Positions 52,387 to 59,690 of a stretch of DNA of 64,000 bases are shown here, one piece after another. A program made the translations under genes and the position numbers. A model generated the notes under the pieces. It searched no databases and was not told where the DNA came from. It saw only the letters and a program-made list of their open reading frames with translations. Positions within the stretch are counted from its first letter, which is position 1. The number at the start of each line of letters is the position of its first letter. The DNA lies in NCBI GenBank assembly GCA_000531095.1, contig HG799462.1, forward strand, positions 1,558,894-1,622,893, read 5' to 3'. Source of the stretch: Gemmata massiliana. Lineage in GTDB: Bacteria > Planctomycetota > Planctomycetia > Gemmatales > Gemmataceae.

Positions 52387-53766
52387 ATGACAGAAGAGAA
52401 GATGAAACTATCGAGACGAGACCTCCTCGCGACAGGCGTTGCGATCGCGGGCAGTGCGGCACTCCTCCGCCCGCGTGCCGCGATCGGCGAAGACGTGCCG
52501 GGGACCGAACGCCCACGGGCTGGGTCAGCGGCCGACACCGGCGGCGCGCACGCGCACCAAGGCGCACTCCCTCCGGCGGAAGAGGGGCGTGACTACCGGC
52601 CGGTCGTCGTCCCGAACGGGAAGAAACTGCCGTGGAAGGTGGTGGACGGCGTCAAGGTCTTCCACATGGTCGCAGAGGAAGTCGAGCACGAGTTCGCACC
52701 GGGTTTGAAGGCAACCTGCTGGGGTTACAACGGCTCGGTCCACGGGCCCACCATCGAGGTGGTAGAAGGGGACCGCGTCCGGATCTACGTCACGAACAAG
52801 CTGCCGGCAGCGACATCAGTGCACTGGCACGGAATCCTGCTGCCAAACGGCATGGACGGGGTTGGGGGCTTAACTCAGCGGGCGATAAAACCGAGCGAGA
52901 CGTTTAAGTACGAGTTCACCATCCGCCAGGCGGGGACGTGTATGTACCACTCCCACCACGACGAGATGACGCAGATCGGGCTCGGGATGACGGGGCTCTT
53001 CATCATCCACCGTCGGAATGATCCGAAGCCGGTTGACCGCGATTTCGCGATCATGCTTCACGAGTGGCGGATCGATCCCGGCAGCTCCCGCCCGAACCCG
53101 AACGAGATGACCGAGTTCAACGTTTTGACCATGAACGCAAAGGCGTTCCCGGGAACCGCTCCGCTCGTCGTGAAGAAGGGGGAGAGGGTGCGCATCCGGA
53201 TCGGAAACCTGTCCCCGATGGACCACCACCCGATCCACCTCCACGGCTACCAGTTCCTCATCACGGAAACCGATGGGGGACGGATCCCGGACTCCGCACA
53301 GTGGCCGGAAACCACGGTACTCGTGCCAGTGGGTTCGACCCGCACCGTCGAGTTCGTGGCGGACGAGCCCGGCGACTGGGCGATGCACTGCCACATGACG
53401 CATCACGTGATGAACCAGATGGGGCACGGGATCCCGAACATGATTGGGGTCAAACCCGGGTCGATCGACCGACAGGTCCAACCGCTCGTCCCCGACTACA
53501 TGACGATGGGTCAGACCGGAATGGCCGGGATGGAGGAGATGGGGATGCCGGTGCCGGAGAACAGTATCCCCATGGTCGGGGGGCCGGGGAAACACGACTA
53601 CATCACGATGGGCGGGATGTTCACCGTCTTGAAAGTCCGAGATGAGCTCACGAGCTACGACGACCCGGGGTGGTACGAGAACCCGGAGGGAACGCTCGCG
53701 CTCCCGGCGTCGGCAGAAGAACTGAAGCGAGACGGGATTGAGCCAAAGAAGCGAGTGAGGGGTTAA
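52387..53766 (+). CDS. Multicopper oxidase, Tat-exported
   Basis: 459 residues from the ATG at 52387. Twin-arginine signal (SRRDLLATGVAIAGSAALL), then cupredoxin domains with HWHG (146-149), YHSHHDEM, HHPIHLHG and HCHMTHHVMNQM (about 334-345). The copper ligands for type 1-3 sites are all present. A Met/Gly-rich segment (MGQTGMAGMEEMGMPVP) follows, shorter than in the paralogue at 26943. Expected to oxidise periplasmic Cu(I). Neighbours downstream encode an OB-fold-like protein, cytochrome c and a CC-module protein. Confidence 0.93.
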   Translation: MTEEKMKLSRRDLLATGVAIAGSAALLRPRAAIGEDVPGTERPRAGSAADTGGAHAHQGALPPAEEGRDYRPVVVPNGKKLPWKVVDGVKVFHMVAEEVEHEFAPGLKATCWGYNGSVHGPTIEVVEGDRVRIYVTNKLPAATSVHWHGILLPNGMDGVGGLTQRAIKPSETFKYEFTIRQAGTCMYHSHHDEMTQIGLGMTGLFIIHRRNDPKPVDRDFAIMLHEWRIDPGSSRPNPNEMTEFNVLTMNAKAFPGTAPLVVKKGERVRIRIGNLSPMDHHPIHLHGYQFLITETDGGRIPDSAQWPETTVLVPVGSTRTVEFVADEPGDWAMHCHMTHHVMNQMGHGIPNMIGVKPGSIDRQVQPLVPDYMTMGQTGMAGMEEMGMPVPENSIPMVGGPGKHDYITMGGMFTVLKVRDELTSYDDPGWYENPEGTLALPASAEELKRDGIEPKKRVRG

Positions 53767-53779
53767 AAGGAGTGGAGAT

Positions 53780-54190
53780 ATGAATCAGGAGAAACTGGTG
53801 AAGCGGTTGGCAGTTGGAACGATGGAGGTGCTAGCCGTGGTGGGGCTCTCGGTTACGACCGGAATACTTCCGGAGGGTGTCGCACGCGCGCACGACCCGA
53901 GCAAGCACCGGGCCAAGGCGATCTACGGAGAGGTCGTTCGCGCGAGTAAGGACGCCGTAACGATCACGGGGAAAGGCGGGGAGACAACCTTCACCCTTGC
54001 CGCGGAAACAAAGGTACTGCGAGCCGGAGAGGAGATCGACGCGGGAGCACTTAAGGCGGGGGAGAAGGTGGCCGTTTTCGGGACGAAGCTTCCGGGCGGA
54101 AAGGTCGCAGCGACCGAGATAAACCTCGGAGAGCAGAGCGATGAAGGCGTCCATTCCGGGCACGGTGCGCCGCATGCAAACGCCGAGTGA
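53780..54190 (+). CDS. Exported OB-fold-like small protein (DUF5666/CusF-like)
   Basis: 136 residues. Signal-like N-terminus (VLAVVGLSVTTGILP), then AHDPSKHRAK and a beta-barrel pattern, YGEVVRASKDAVTITGKGG and VLRAGEEIDAGALKAGEKVAVFG. It resembles small OB-fold proteins that include CusF, but lacks the Met/Trp site. A short His tail (VHSGHGAPHA) may bind metal. AAAGGAG precedes the ATG. It overlaps the next gene. Confidence 0.68.
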   Translation: MNQEKLVKRLAVGTMEVLAVVGLSVTTGILPEGVARAHDPSKHRAKAIYGEVVRASKDAVTITGKGGETTFTLAAETKVLRAGEEIDAGALKAGEKVAVFGTKLPGGKVAATEINLGEQSDEGVHSGHGAPHANAE

Positions 54191-54722
54191 CGACAGCCCC
54201 CGCAGATTCCGCGGAAGGATGGCAGCGCTCCTCGTCCTGGTGATCGTGTCGACCGTCGCCGTGACGGGCCTTCTCTGGGTGAGGTCCCACGGGTTTAGCG
54301 CCCGGGCAACGCCAGGCGCGTTCGAGACGGCCGTCGCGAGAGCCGTCCGGTCGCTCGCCGTCCCGCCCGCCGTCCGCGACTTGGCGAATCCGCTTCAGCC
54401 GACCGAACTGCGCCTCGCGCGAGCGCGTGACCACTTCGCCGACCACTGCGCGACCTGTCACGCAAACGACGGGAGCGGGAAAACGATGGTGAACGAGGGC
54501 CTCTACCCGCCGGCGCACGACTTACGGAGCGACGACGTGCAGAGGATGACCGACGGTGAGCTCTTTCATGTGATCCGCGAGGGCGTGCGGTTCACCGGCA
54601 TGCCTGGCTGGGGCGGGGATGAGGAGACGAACTGGGAACTCGTCTTATTCGTCCGGCACCTGCCCGGGTTGACCGCGGTAGAGGAGGCGATGATGCGCGA
54701 AGTGAACGGCGAGCGGTACTGA
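54174..54722 (+). CDS. Membrane-anchored monohaem cytochrome c
   Basis: 182 residues from the ATG at 54174; an upstream in-frame ATG at 54141 would add 11. One membrane helix (MAALLVLVIVSTVAVTGLLW) anchors a class I cytochrome c: CATCH near residue 95, a PPAHDL segment, and the Met ligand candidate in FTGMPGW. The gene overlaps the previous one by 17 bp (or 50 bp with the earlier start). It probably takes or gives electrons to the multicopper oxidase system, which parallels the oxidase plus dihaem protein at 25.6-28.5 kb. Confidence 0.85.
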   Translation: MQTPSDDSPRRFRGRMAALLVLVIVSTVAVTGLLWVRSHGFSARATPGAFETAVARAVRSLAVPPAVRDLANPLQPTELRLARARDHFADHCATCHANDGSGKTMVNEGLYPPAHDLRSDDVQRMTDGELFHVIREGVRFTGMPGWGGDEETNWELVLFVRHLPGLTAVEEAMMREVNGERY

Positions 54723-54774
54723 AGGCGTCCAGAAGAAGATCCGAAGCGACAGTGTGAATGAAAGGAGAATGAAA

Positions 54775-55176
54775 ATGAAGGGAAAGTTGGTGGTTCTGGT
54801 CCTCATGGTAGTGGGTTGTCTTGTCCTTTGCACAGGCCGGGCGTCGGCCGTCGCTCCCCCCGGCTCAGTCCCGGAGCGGAGTCACGTCTGCATGATGCAG
54901 GACACGGTGCTTCCGAGTCCCGGCCTTCCCATCGAGCACGAGGGGAAGACGTACTACGGGTGTTGTCCCATGTGCCAAGGAAAGATGCTCTCTGACCCTG
55001 AGCGGTACATGAAGGCGACCGATCCGGTGACGGGAAAGCGGGTCGATAAGGCGACGGCACCGCTGCTCGAATACCAAGGGTCGGTCCTCTACTTCGAAGA
55101 GGGCAAGTCTCGATCGCTGTTCGAGCGCGACCCCGCTCGCTACGTGAATGCGCCTACCAAGCGAACGGCTGAGTGA
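54775..55176 (+). CDS. Exported protein with two YHS/TRASH-like segments
   Basis: 133 residues from the ATG at 54775 (AAGGAGA 7 bp upstream; ATG 54769 and GTG 54754 are too close or upstream of it). Signal peptide (VVLVLMVVGCLVLCTGRASA), then CMMQDTVL, HEGKTYYGCCPMCQGKM (metal-binding CC-type segment), and a second segment with DPVTGKRVDKATAP and FERDPARYV typical of YHS domains. Cys pairs could bind Cu. It is the last gene of the 50.1-55.2 kb operon. Confidence 0.75.
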   Translation: MKGKLVVLVLMVVGCLVLCTGRASAVAPPGSVPERSHVCMMQDTVLPSPGLPIEHEGKTYYGCCPMCQGKMLSDPERYMKATDPVTGKRVDKATAPLLEYQGSVLYFEEGKSRSLFERDPARYVNAPTKRTAE

Positions 55177-55751
55177 GTTGTGGGGCAGTTGTGGCCAGAC
55201 ACTTCGCGTCGCTTCTTATTGTATCAGGGGGCGTTGCCCACATCGGGTGGAAGGGCGCAGCCGCGGGCTCGTTGTGTCCGCGGCATCCATCCTCTCCTAT
55301 GTGAGAGTGCGCTCTCGGTCGTCTTTGACTGCTGGGTGAACCCGTCCGGGATCGAGCCGGTGAGGATTGCGCCACAAGACGGTGGGAGCGGAAATCGGAA
55401 GTGGAGGGGGTGTTCGGGGCCGCACTCGGCGCGATGGACAGCACTCGGCGGGAGGAGACTGAAGGGACACGGGGTGAAGTGGGAGTGACGGAGCGGATGC
55501 CGCGCCATTAGCGAGACAGTGGGCCTGGACTCGCGGAGCGTGAAGGAGGGCGTCCCGCACCCTGAAGTGAGATGTTTACTGCCACTCCGCGGTGACGCTA
55601 CTCGTGTAGTCGCCGCTCGACACTCTGCCGTAGCAATCGCACGGAAAAGCCTTGGAAATACGCCCGATCGGGTGAGGAGCGTCATACGTTCCTCGTCGTT
55701 TGCCACCGAATGTTCAACGCTGCCAATTGTGGCTTTTCAGGAACGAACATC
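55177..55751. other. 575-bp gap with no supported gene
   Basis: Several short frames are open on both strands, but none has a ribosome site, signal or recognisable motif. No tandem repeats were seen. A promoter for the downstream Csp gene may lie near its right end. It may be decayed coding sequence. Confidence 0.45.
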
Positions 55752-56129
55752 ATGGAACACCAGACGACAGCAAGTGGAAAGAACCAATCACGGCACTCAG
55801 CCTCCGACCTCGATAGGTGCGCCGAAGTTTGCTTTGAGTGTTATCGAACCTGCACGAAGACCATCCAGTCGTGCCTCAAAAAAGGTGGGTCGCACGCCGA
55901 CTCTGAACACATCTCCCTCCTACTGGACTGCGCGCGGGTGTGCGAGTTGAGCGGAGATTTTCTGACCCGCGGCTCCCTCCGGCACCAGATCACCTGCGGC
56001 GCGTGTGCCGAAGTCTGCGAGGCGTGCGCGGCGGACTGCCGGACGATGCCAGGCGATCAGGAGATGGCACGCTGTGCAGAAGTGTGCGACCGGTGCGCCG
56101 AAAGCTGCCGCCACATGAGCGCCCACTAA
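55752..56129 (+). CDS. Four-helix-bundle copper-storage protein, third copy
   Basis: 125 residues from the ATG at 55752 (an upstream in-frame ATG at 55710 is possible). 16 Cys occur in helical spacing: CAEVCFECYRTC, CGACAEVCEACAADC and CAEVCDRCAESC. No signal peptide, so cytosolic (Csp3/DUF326 type). The middle section LLLDCARVCELSGDFLTRGS resembles the same section of the 31975 protein (RDCAELCWLAAAFMSRGS). DUF305 genes follow, repeating the pairing at 32-33 kb. Confidence 0.88.
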   Translation: MEHQTTASGKNQSRHSASDLDRCAEVCFECYRTCTKTIQSCLKKGGSHADSEHISLLLDCARVCELSGDFLTRGSLRHQITCGACAEVCEACAADCRTMPGDQEMARCAEVCDRCAESCRHMSAH

Positions 56130-56281
56130 AGGCGCACGGCTTGGGTGCGGAGCCTGTGCCACAACGTCGTCGGAGTTCAGTCGAAAGAGATCCGGGTCAT
56201 GCGGCGTGGCTCTGCAAGTGGTACGACATCTGCGACTTTGGAGCCGATGTCGCGAAACCTTCAGTTCGTTGAGGAGGAATT

Positions 56282-56635
56282 ATGAAACCAATTAGAGCAC
56301 TCACAGTGGCGTTAGTATTTTGCCTGCCGGCCTTCCCCGTGCAGGCCGATGACGATTCGCACCACGCCCATGCGGGCGGCAGCGCATCGCACGAACTCCA
56401 CGAGGTAATGACGAAGTCGGCCGCGCAAGCGCCGAGCATGAAGATGTCGGGTGATGTCGATAAGGATTTCGCGAGGATGATGGCCGACCACCACCGCTCG
56501 GGGATCGAGATGGCTCAGATCGAAGTCGAAAATGGAAAAGATCCAGAGGTGAAGAAGCTCGCCCAGAAAATCATCTCAGCCCAGAAGGAAGAGCTTGCGA
56601 CGCTTGAGAAGCACGCGAGTATGTCTCACGATTGA
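56282..56635 (+). CDS. Exported single-domain DUF305 protein
   Basis: 117 residues. Signal peptide (LTVALVFCLPAFPVQA), His-rich DDDSHHAHAGG, and a DUF305 helical domain (FARMMADHHRSGIEMAQIEV...KLAQKIISAQKEELATLEKH). The MMADHHRSGIEM motif with His and Met is typical of DUF305 proteins in copper loci. GAGGAGG is 7 bp before the ATG. Confidence 0.85.
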   Translation: MKPIRALTVALVFCLPAFPVQADDDSHHAHAGGSASHELHEVMTKSAAQAPSMKMSGDVDKDFARMMADHHRSGIEMAQIEVENGKDPEVKKLAQKIISAQKEELATLEKHASMSHD

Positions 56636-56737
56636 GGGCCAAGTCAGCGGCACCGGTGGACTCCACCAGGTGCCGCTGTTTCGCCATCGGTACGGCTGCG
56701 TCGACTACACGCATCATGAGCGACGAAGAGCAGGTAG

Positions 56738-57292
56738 ATGTTAAGAAAGCTGCGTACTGTCGTGTCCAATTCCCGCGCCTTAGCCGGAGCGGTGCTTGCG
56801 GATGAGCCCGCGCCGATCGGGCCGCCTACGACGAATGACAAAGAGGAGCTGTCCTTCTTTATCGACCACCACACCATGACCATTGAACTCGCGACGATCG
56901 GGGCAAAGAAGGCGGTTCACGGTGACCTCAAGGTTCTGTGCGGGGAGATGATCGAGCGGTTTCGGAATGAACGGGATTCGCTTCACGAGTGGTTCGAGAG
57001 GTGGTACGCCCAAGACCACGAGCCAGAGGTAACGGAGGACCAACATCTCGTCATCGAGACACTCATCTCGCTCGACGGCCATGAGTTCGAGGTCGAGATC
57101 CTTAAGAAGTTGATCCGGCACCACGCGGCCGGGGTTGCACGAGGGACGGAGAATACCTGGAAGAGCTACCACGGCGAGCTCCGTCAACTTACGCGTAACG
57201 CCATTAGCGTCTGGTCGAGAGAAGTCTGCATCATGCAGCAGTGGCTCTGTCGGTGGCATCAAGTCGGTGAATGGGACTCAAAGAAGTCGTAG
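56738..57292 (+). CDS. Tandem DUF305-like protein
   Basis: 184 residues with two diverged DUF305-type repeats: FIDHHTMTIELATIG...LHEWFERWY and LIRHHAAGVARGTEN...MQQWLCRWH. No clear signal peptide, so either cytosolic or exported by an unrecognised N-terminus. The two-repeat plan and the WLxxWY/WH ending match the protein at 32405 (MQTWLKDWYG and MQTWLSTWYG), so they belong to one family. Start codon support is weak. The 100-bp gap before it holds nothing recognisable. Confidence 0.7.
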   Translation: MLRKLRTVVSNSRALAGAVLADEPAPIGPPTTNDKEELSFFIDHHTMTIELATIGAKKAVHGDLKVLCGEMIERFRNERDSLHEWFERWYAQDHEPEVTEDQHLVIETLISLDGHEFEVEILKKLIRHHAAGVARGTENTWKSYHGELRQLTRNAISVWSREVCIMQQWLCRWHQVGEWDSKKS

Positions 57293-57461
57293 AGCTCGGC
57301 CCCTGCCATCAGCTTAAGGACGTCCGCGTCGCCGCAGATTCCGGATCCGAGTCACTGTCTCAGCGTGTCTTCAAAGTACTTCCGGACATACCTGCTCCAT
57401 TCATCGCCTGAATAGACGCTTGACCGAGAGATGAACGGGCGGCCGAAAAGGTGGACTCAAA

Positions 57462-57491
57462 TTGACGGTATTTGCCGTCAAGTCGTAGAAT
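57462..57491 (+). promoter_or_regulatory. Promoter with palindromic operator before copy E
   Basis: TTGACGGTATTTGCCGTCAA (57462-57481) is an inverted repeat with 7-bp arms and a 6-bp centre whose left arm is also a good -35 (TTGACG). TAGAAT (57486-57491) is 18 bp downstream. The Cys-rich gene starts at 57541. The operator's regulator is not known. Confidence 0.65.
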
Positions 57492-57540
57492 GTCTAAAGC
57501 CGATCCCAAAGGACGTATTCGTCCGGGGAGAATCTCTGTA

Positions 57541-58035
57541 GTGCGTGCTCTCGTCCTCCTTCTGGTCGCACCGGCACTGCTTATGCCTCCCGGCATGTGC
57601 ATTTGCCAGTTCGTCCCGTGTGGGGGAATTGCTGAACCCGCCTCGGCTCTCCCTTCTTCCGGGTCACTGCGAGCGGACGCCCACTTCACCGAAACTACCG
57701 CTTGCAACTGCGGGAGCCGTCACGCACGCTCGTCAGCCGAGAAAACGCCAAGCGGGGCGGCATGCAGCAGCCACGACTGCGGCAGTGGCAGCTCGGACAA
57801 CAAGAATCCGTGTCCGCTCCCAGGAAAGCAGTGGCCCGGGTGCCCGGCTGCCGTCGGCTCCGCCGTCACCAAGCTTTCGCCTCCTGCGTCAGCTCTGCTC
57901 CTTGCCTTCGACTTCTCGTCCGTCTACGTGGGCTTGGTCACGGAATCGGTGACCCCAGTCTCCCGAGTTTGCCTGACGTCAGTTCTCCCCGCGGCTACTC
58001 CACTTTTCGTAAGCCACTGCGCACTCCTCATTTAG
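57541..58035 (+). CDS. Small Cys-rich exported protein, copy E (CopL-like in style)
   Basis: 164 residues from GTG 57541; the earlier ATG at 57490 overlaps the -10 box and is less likely. GGGGAG lies 10 bp upstream. Signal-like LVLLLVAPALLMPPGMCIC ends in CxC, then VPCGG, ACNCGS, ACSSHDCGS, NPCPLPGK and WPGC, a hydrophobic region, and a C-terminal HCALLI. It is the most Cys-rich of the five. It heads the operon of two adaptors and a permease that runs to the window end. Confidence 0.7.
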   Translation: MRALVLLLVAPALLMPPGMCICQFVPCGGIAEPASALPSSGSLRADAHFTETTACNCGSRHARSSAEKTPSGAACSSHDCGSGSSDNKNPCPLPGKQWPGCPAAVGSAVTKLSPPASALLLAFDFSSVYVGLVTESVTPVSRVCLTSVLPAATPLFVSHCALLI

Positions 58036-58202
58036 CCTGAAAGCACCTCCACGGCTTCGCTGCTCGGGTGACACTTGTCGCCCCGGCACCGAGTGCTTCG
58101 GCCTTTCCGCCAATTAACTATCGTTCGGTCACTGCTTCTCGGTGTGGCGCCTTCGATCCGGCCCGCTTCGGCCATCGACGGTTCGTAAGAGGAGTGTCGA
58201 GA

Positions 58203-59648
58203 GTGAGTCCACAAACGGAGACTCCCGAACTGCGCCCGGCAGCGGGCGAGTCGGTTGAGCCGGAGCGGAAGGCTCGCCCGCAGCAGGGCGTCGGCCGCCG
58301 CATGCTTGGGCTCGCGTCGAGCGCGGCTGTCATCGCCCTCCTCGCCGGTGCCGCCTACTGGGGCCATCACACCGGGTGGACCTTCACGGCTCCCGGTCAC
58401 GGAGCGGGAAAGAACGACGACCCGTCCTCGACTAACCGGATTGCTTCCGTCCGGTTCGGACAAGCCGTTCCGACCGCGGCTCGTCTTCCCAGCTCCCTCC
58501 AGCGTTCCGCCGCGATCGAATTCGAGTCTTCGGAGGCAGTTTCTGCGGCCGGGATCGACATCACCCCGGCTTGGCGTGAACCGATGACGGAGGCAGTCAC
58601 GGCGAACGGCGAGCTCGGGTTCGACCCGGCCCGCGTTGCGCGACTCTCGCCGAGGTCTCCCGGCCCCGCCTGGCGGGTGCTGAAGGCGATGGGCGACAAG
58701 GTTCGTGCCGGCGAAGTCATGGCCCTCATCGACGCTGGCGAAGTGGGGAAGGCAAAAGCCGAATATCAGCAGGCCCTCGTCCAGGTGCGGCTCAAGCGGC
58801 AGGTGTTCGAGAATCTGAAAGGGGTAGGACAAGCCGCTTCGGCCCAACGGGTCAGAGAGGCTGAAGCCGCGTTCAAAGATGCGGAGGTCAAGCTCCTCGG
58901 TGCCGAGCAGGCGCTAGCGAACCTTGGCCTTCCGGTTAGAGCATCGGAAGTCGCGTCCCTCTCTCCAGACGAGGTCGCTCGGCGCATCCGGCTCCTCGGG
59001 GTTTCGGAAGTGGTCGAGGAGGGGACGTCTGTGACCGCAAACCTCCTCCCAGTTCGGGCTCCGTTTGATGGAGTCGTCCTTAACGCTGATGTCGTCGCGG
59101 GCGAGGTTGTCAACGTCACAACGGTTCTCTTTCTCGTCGTTGATCCGAGCCAACTCTGGCTCACCCTCCACGTCAGTCCCGGGAATGCCCGAAGGGTCAC
59201 GGTCGGGCGCGAGGTGCGCTTCCGTCCAGATGGGCTGAATGAGGACGCCGTCGGGAAAGTCACCTGGATTGGTACGGCTGCCGACGAAGCGACCCGAACC
59301 GTACCCGTTCGTGTCGAGCTCGCAAACAAGACAGGGCAACTCAGGGCATCAACCTTCGGGAAGGGTCGAGTCATCCTGCGGGAGGAAAGGGATGCTCTCC
59401 TTGTCCCGCAAGACGCGGTTCAGACGATCGACGGAACCCCCATCGTGTTCGTCCGCGACCCGGAGTTTCTGAAAGCAGGCGGCAAAAAAGCTTTCTCTGT
59501 TCGCCCCGTCCGGGTGGGTGCAAACGACTCCCAAAACAGAGAGATCATTTCGGGCCTCGAGTCCGGAGAAGTCGTCGCAACTAAGGGGAGCGGTCTTCTC
59601 CTCGACGAATTCAAGCGATCGCTTCCTGCGCGGCAGGCGGGCGAGTGA
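58203..59648 (+). CDS. RND efflux adaptor, first of two consecutive (CzcB-like)
   Basis: 481 residues from GTG 58203 with GGAG upstream. Cytosolic N-terminus, membrane anchor (LGLASSAAVIALLAGAAYWG), then a CzcB-type adaptor: barrel-sandwich halves near ARVARLSPRSPGPAWRVLKA and VRAPFDGVVLNADVVAGEVV, a helical hairpin (AKAEYQQALVQVRLKRQVFE), and a beta-barrel/membrane-proximal region. No Cys-rich N-terminal module, unlike the next gene. It is 43 bp before the second adaptor. Confidence 0.85.
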   Translation: MSPQTETPELRPAAGESVEPERKARPQQGVGRRMLGLASSAAVIALLAGAAYWGHHTGWTFTAPGHGAGKNDDPSSTNRIASVRFGQAVPTAARLPSSLQRSAAIEFESSEAVSAAGIDITPAWREPMTEAVTANGELGFDPARVARLSPRSPGPAWRVLKAMGDKVRAGEVMALIDAGEVGKAKAEYQQALVQVRLKRQVFENLKGVGQAASAQRVREAEAAFKDAEVKLLGAEQALANLGLPVRASEVASLSPDEVARRIRLLGVSEVVEEGTSVTANLLPVRAPFDGVVLNADVVAGEVVNVTTVLFLVVDPSQLWLTLHVSPGNARRVTVGREVRFRPDGLNEDAVGKVTWIGTAADEATRTVPVRVELANKTGQLRASTFGKGRVILREERDALLVPQDAVQTIDGTPIVFVRDPEFLKAGGKKAFSVRPVRVGANDSQNREIISGLESGEVVATKGSGLLLDEFKRSLPARQAGE

Positions 59649-59690
59649 CACGACCTAAAGGACCTGACTCAAATTCGTGAGCCGAAACCC

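Noticed and set aside
55177-55706. Small genes in the gap before the third copper-storage protein
   Set aside because: Open frames on both strands lack ribosome sites, signals and motifs; nothing stands out over chance in GC-rich DNA.
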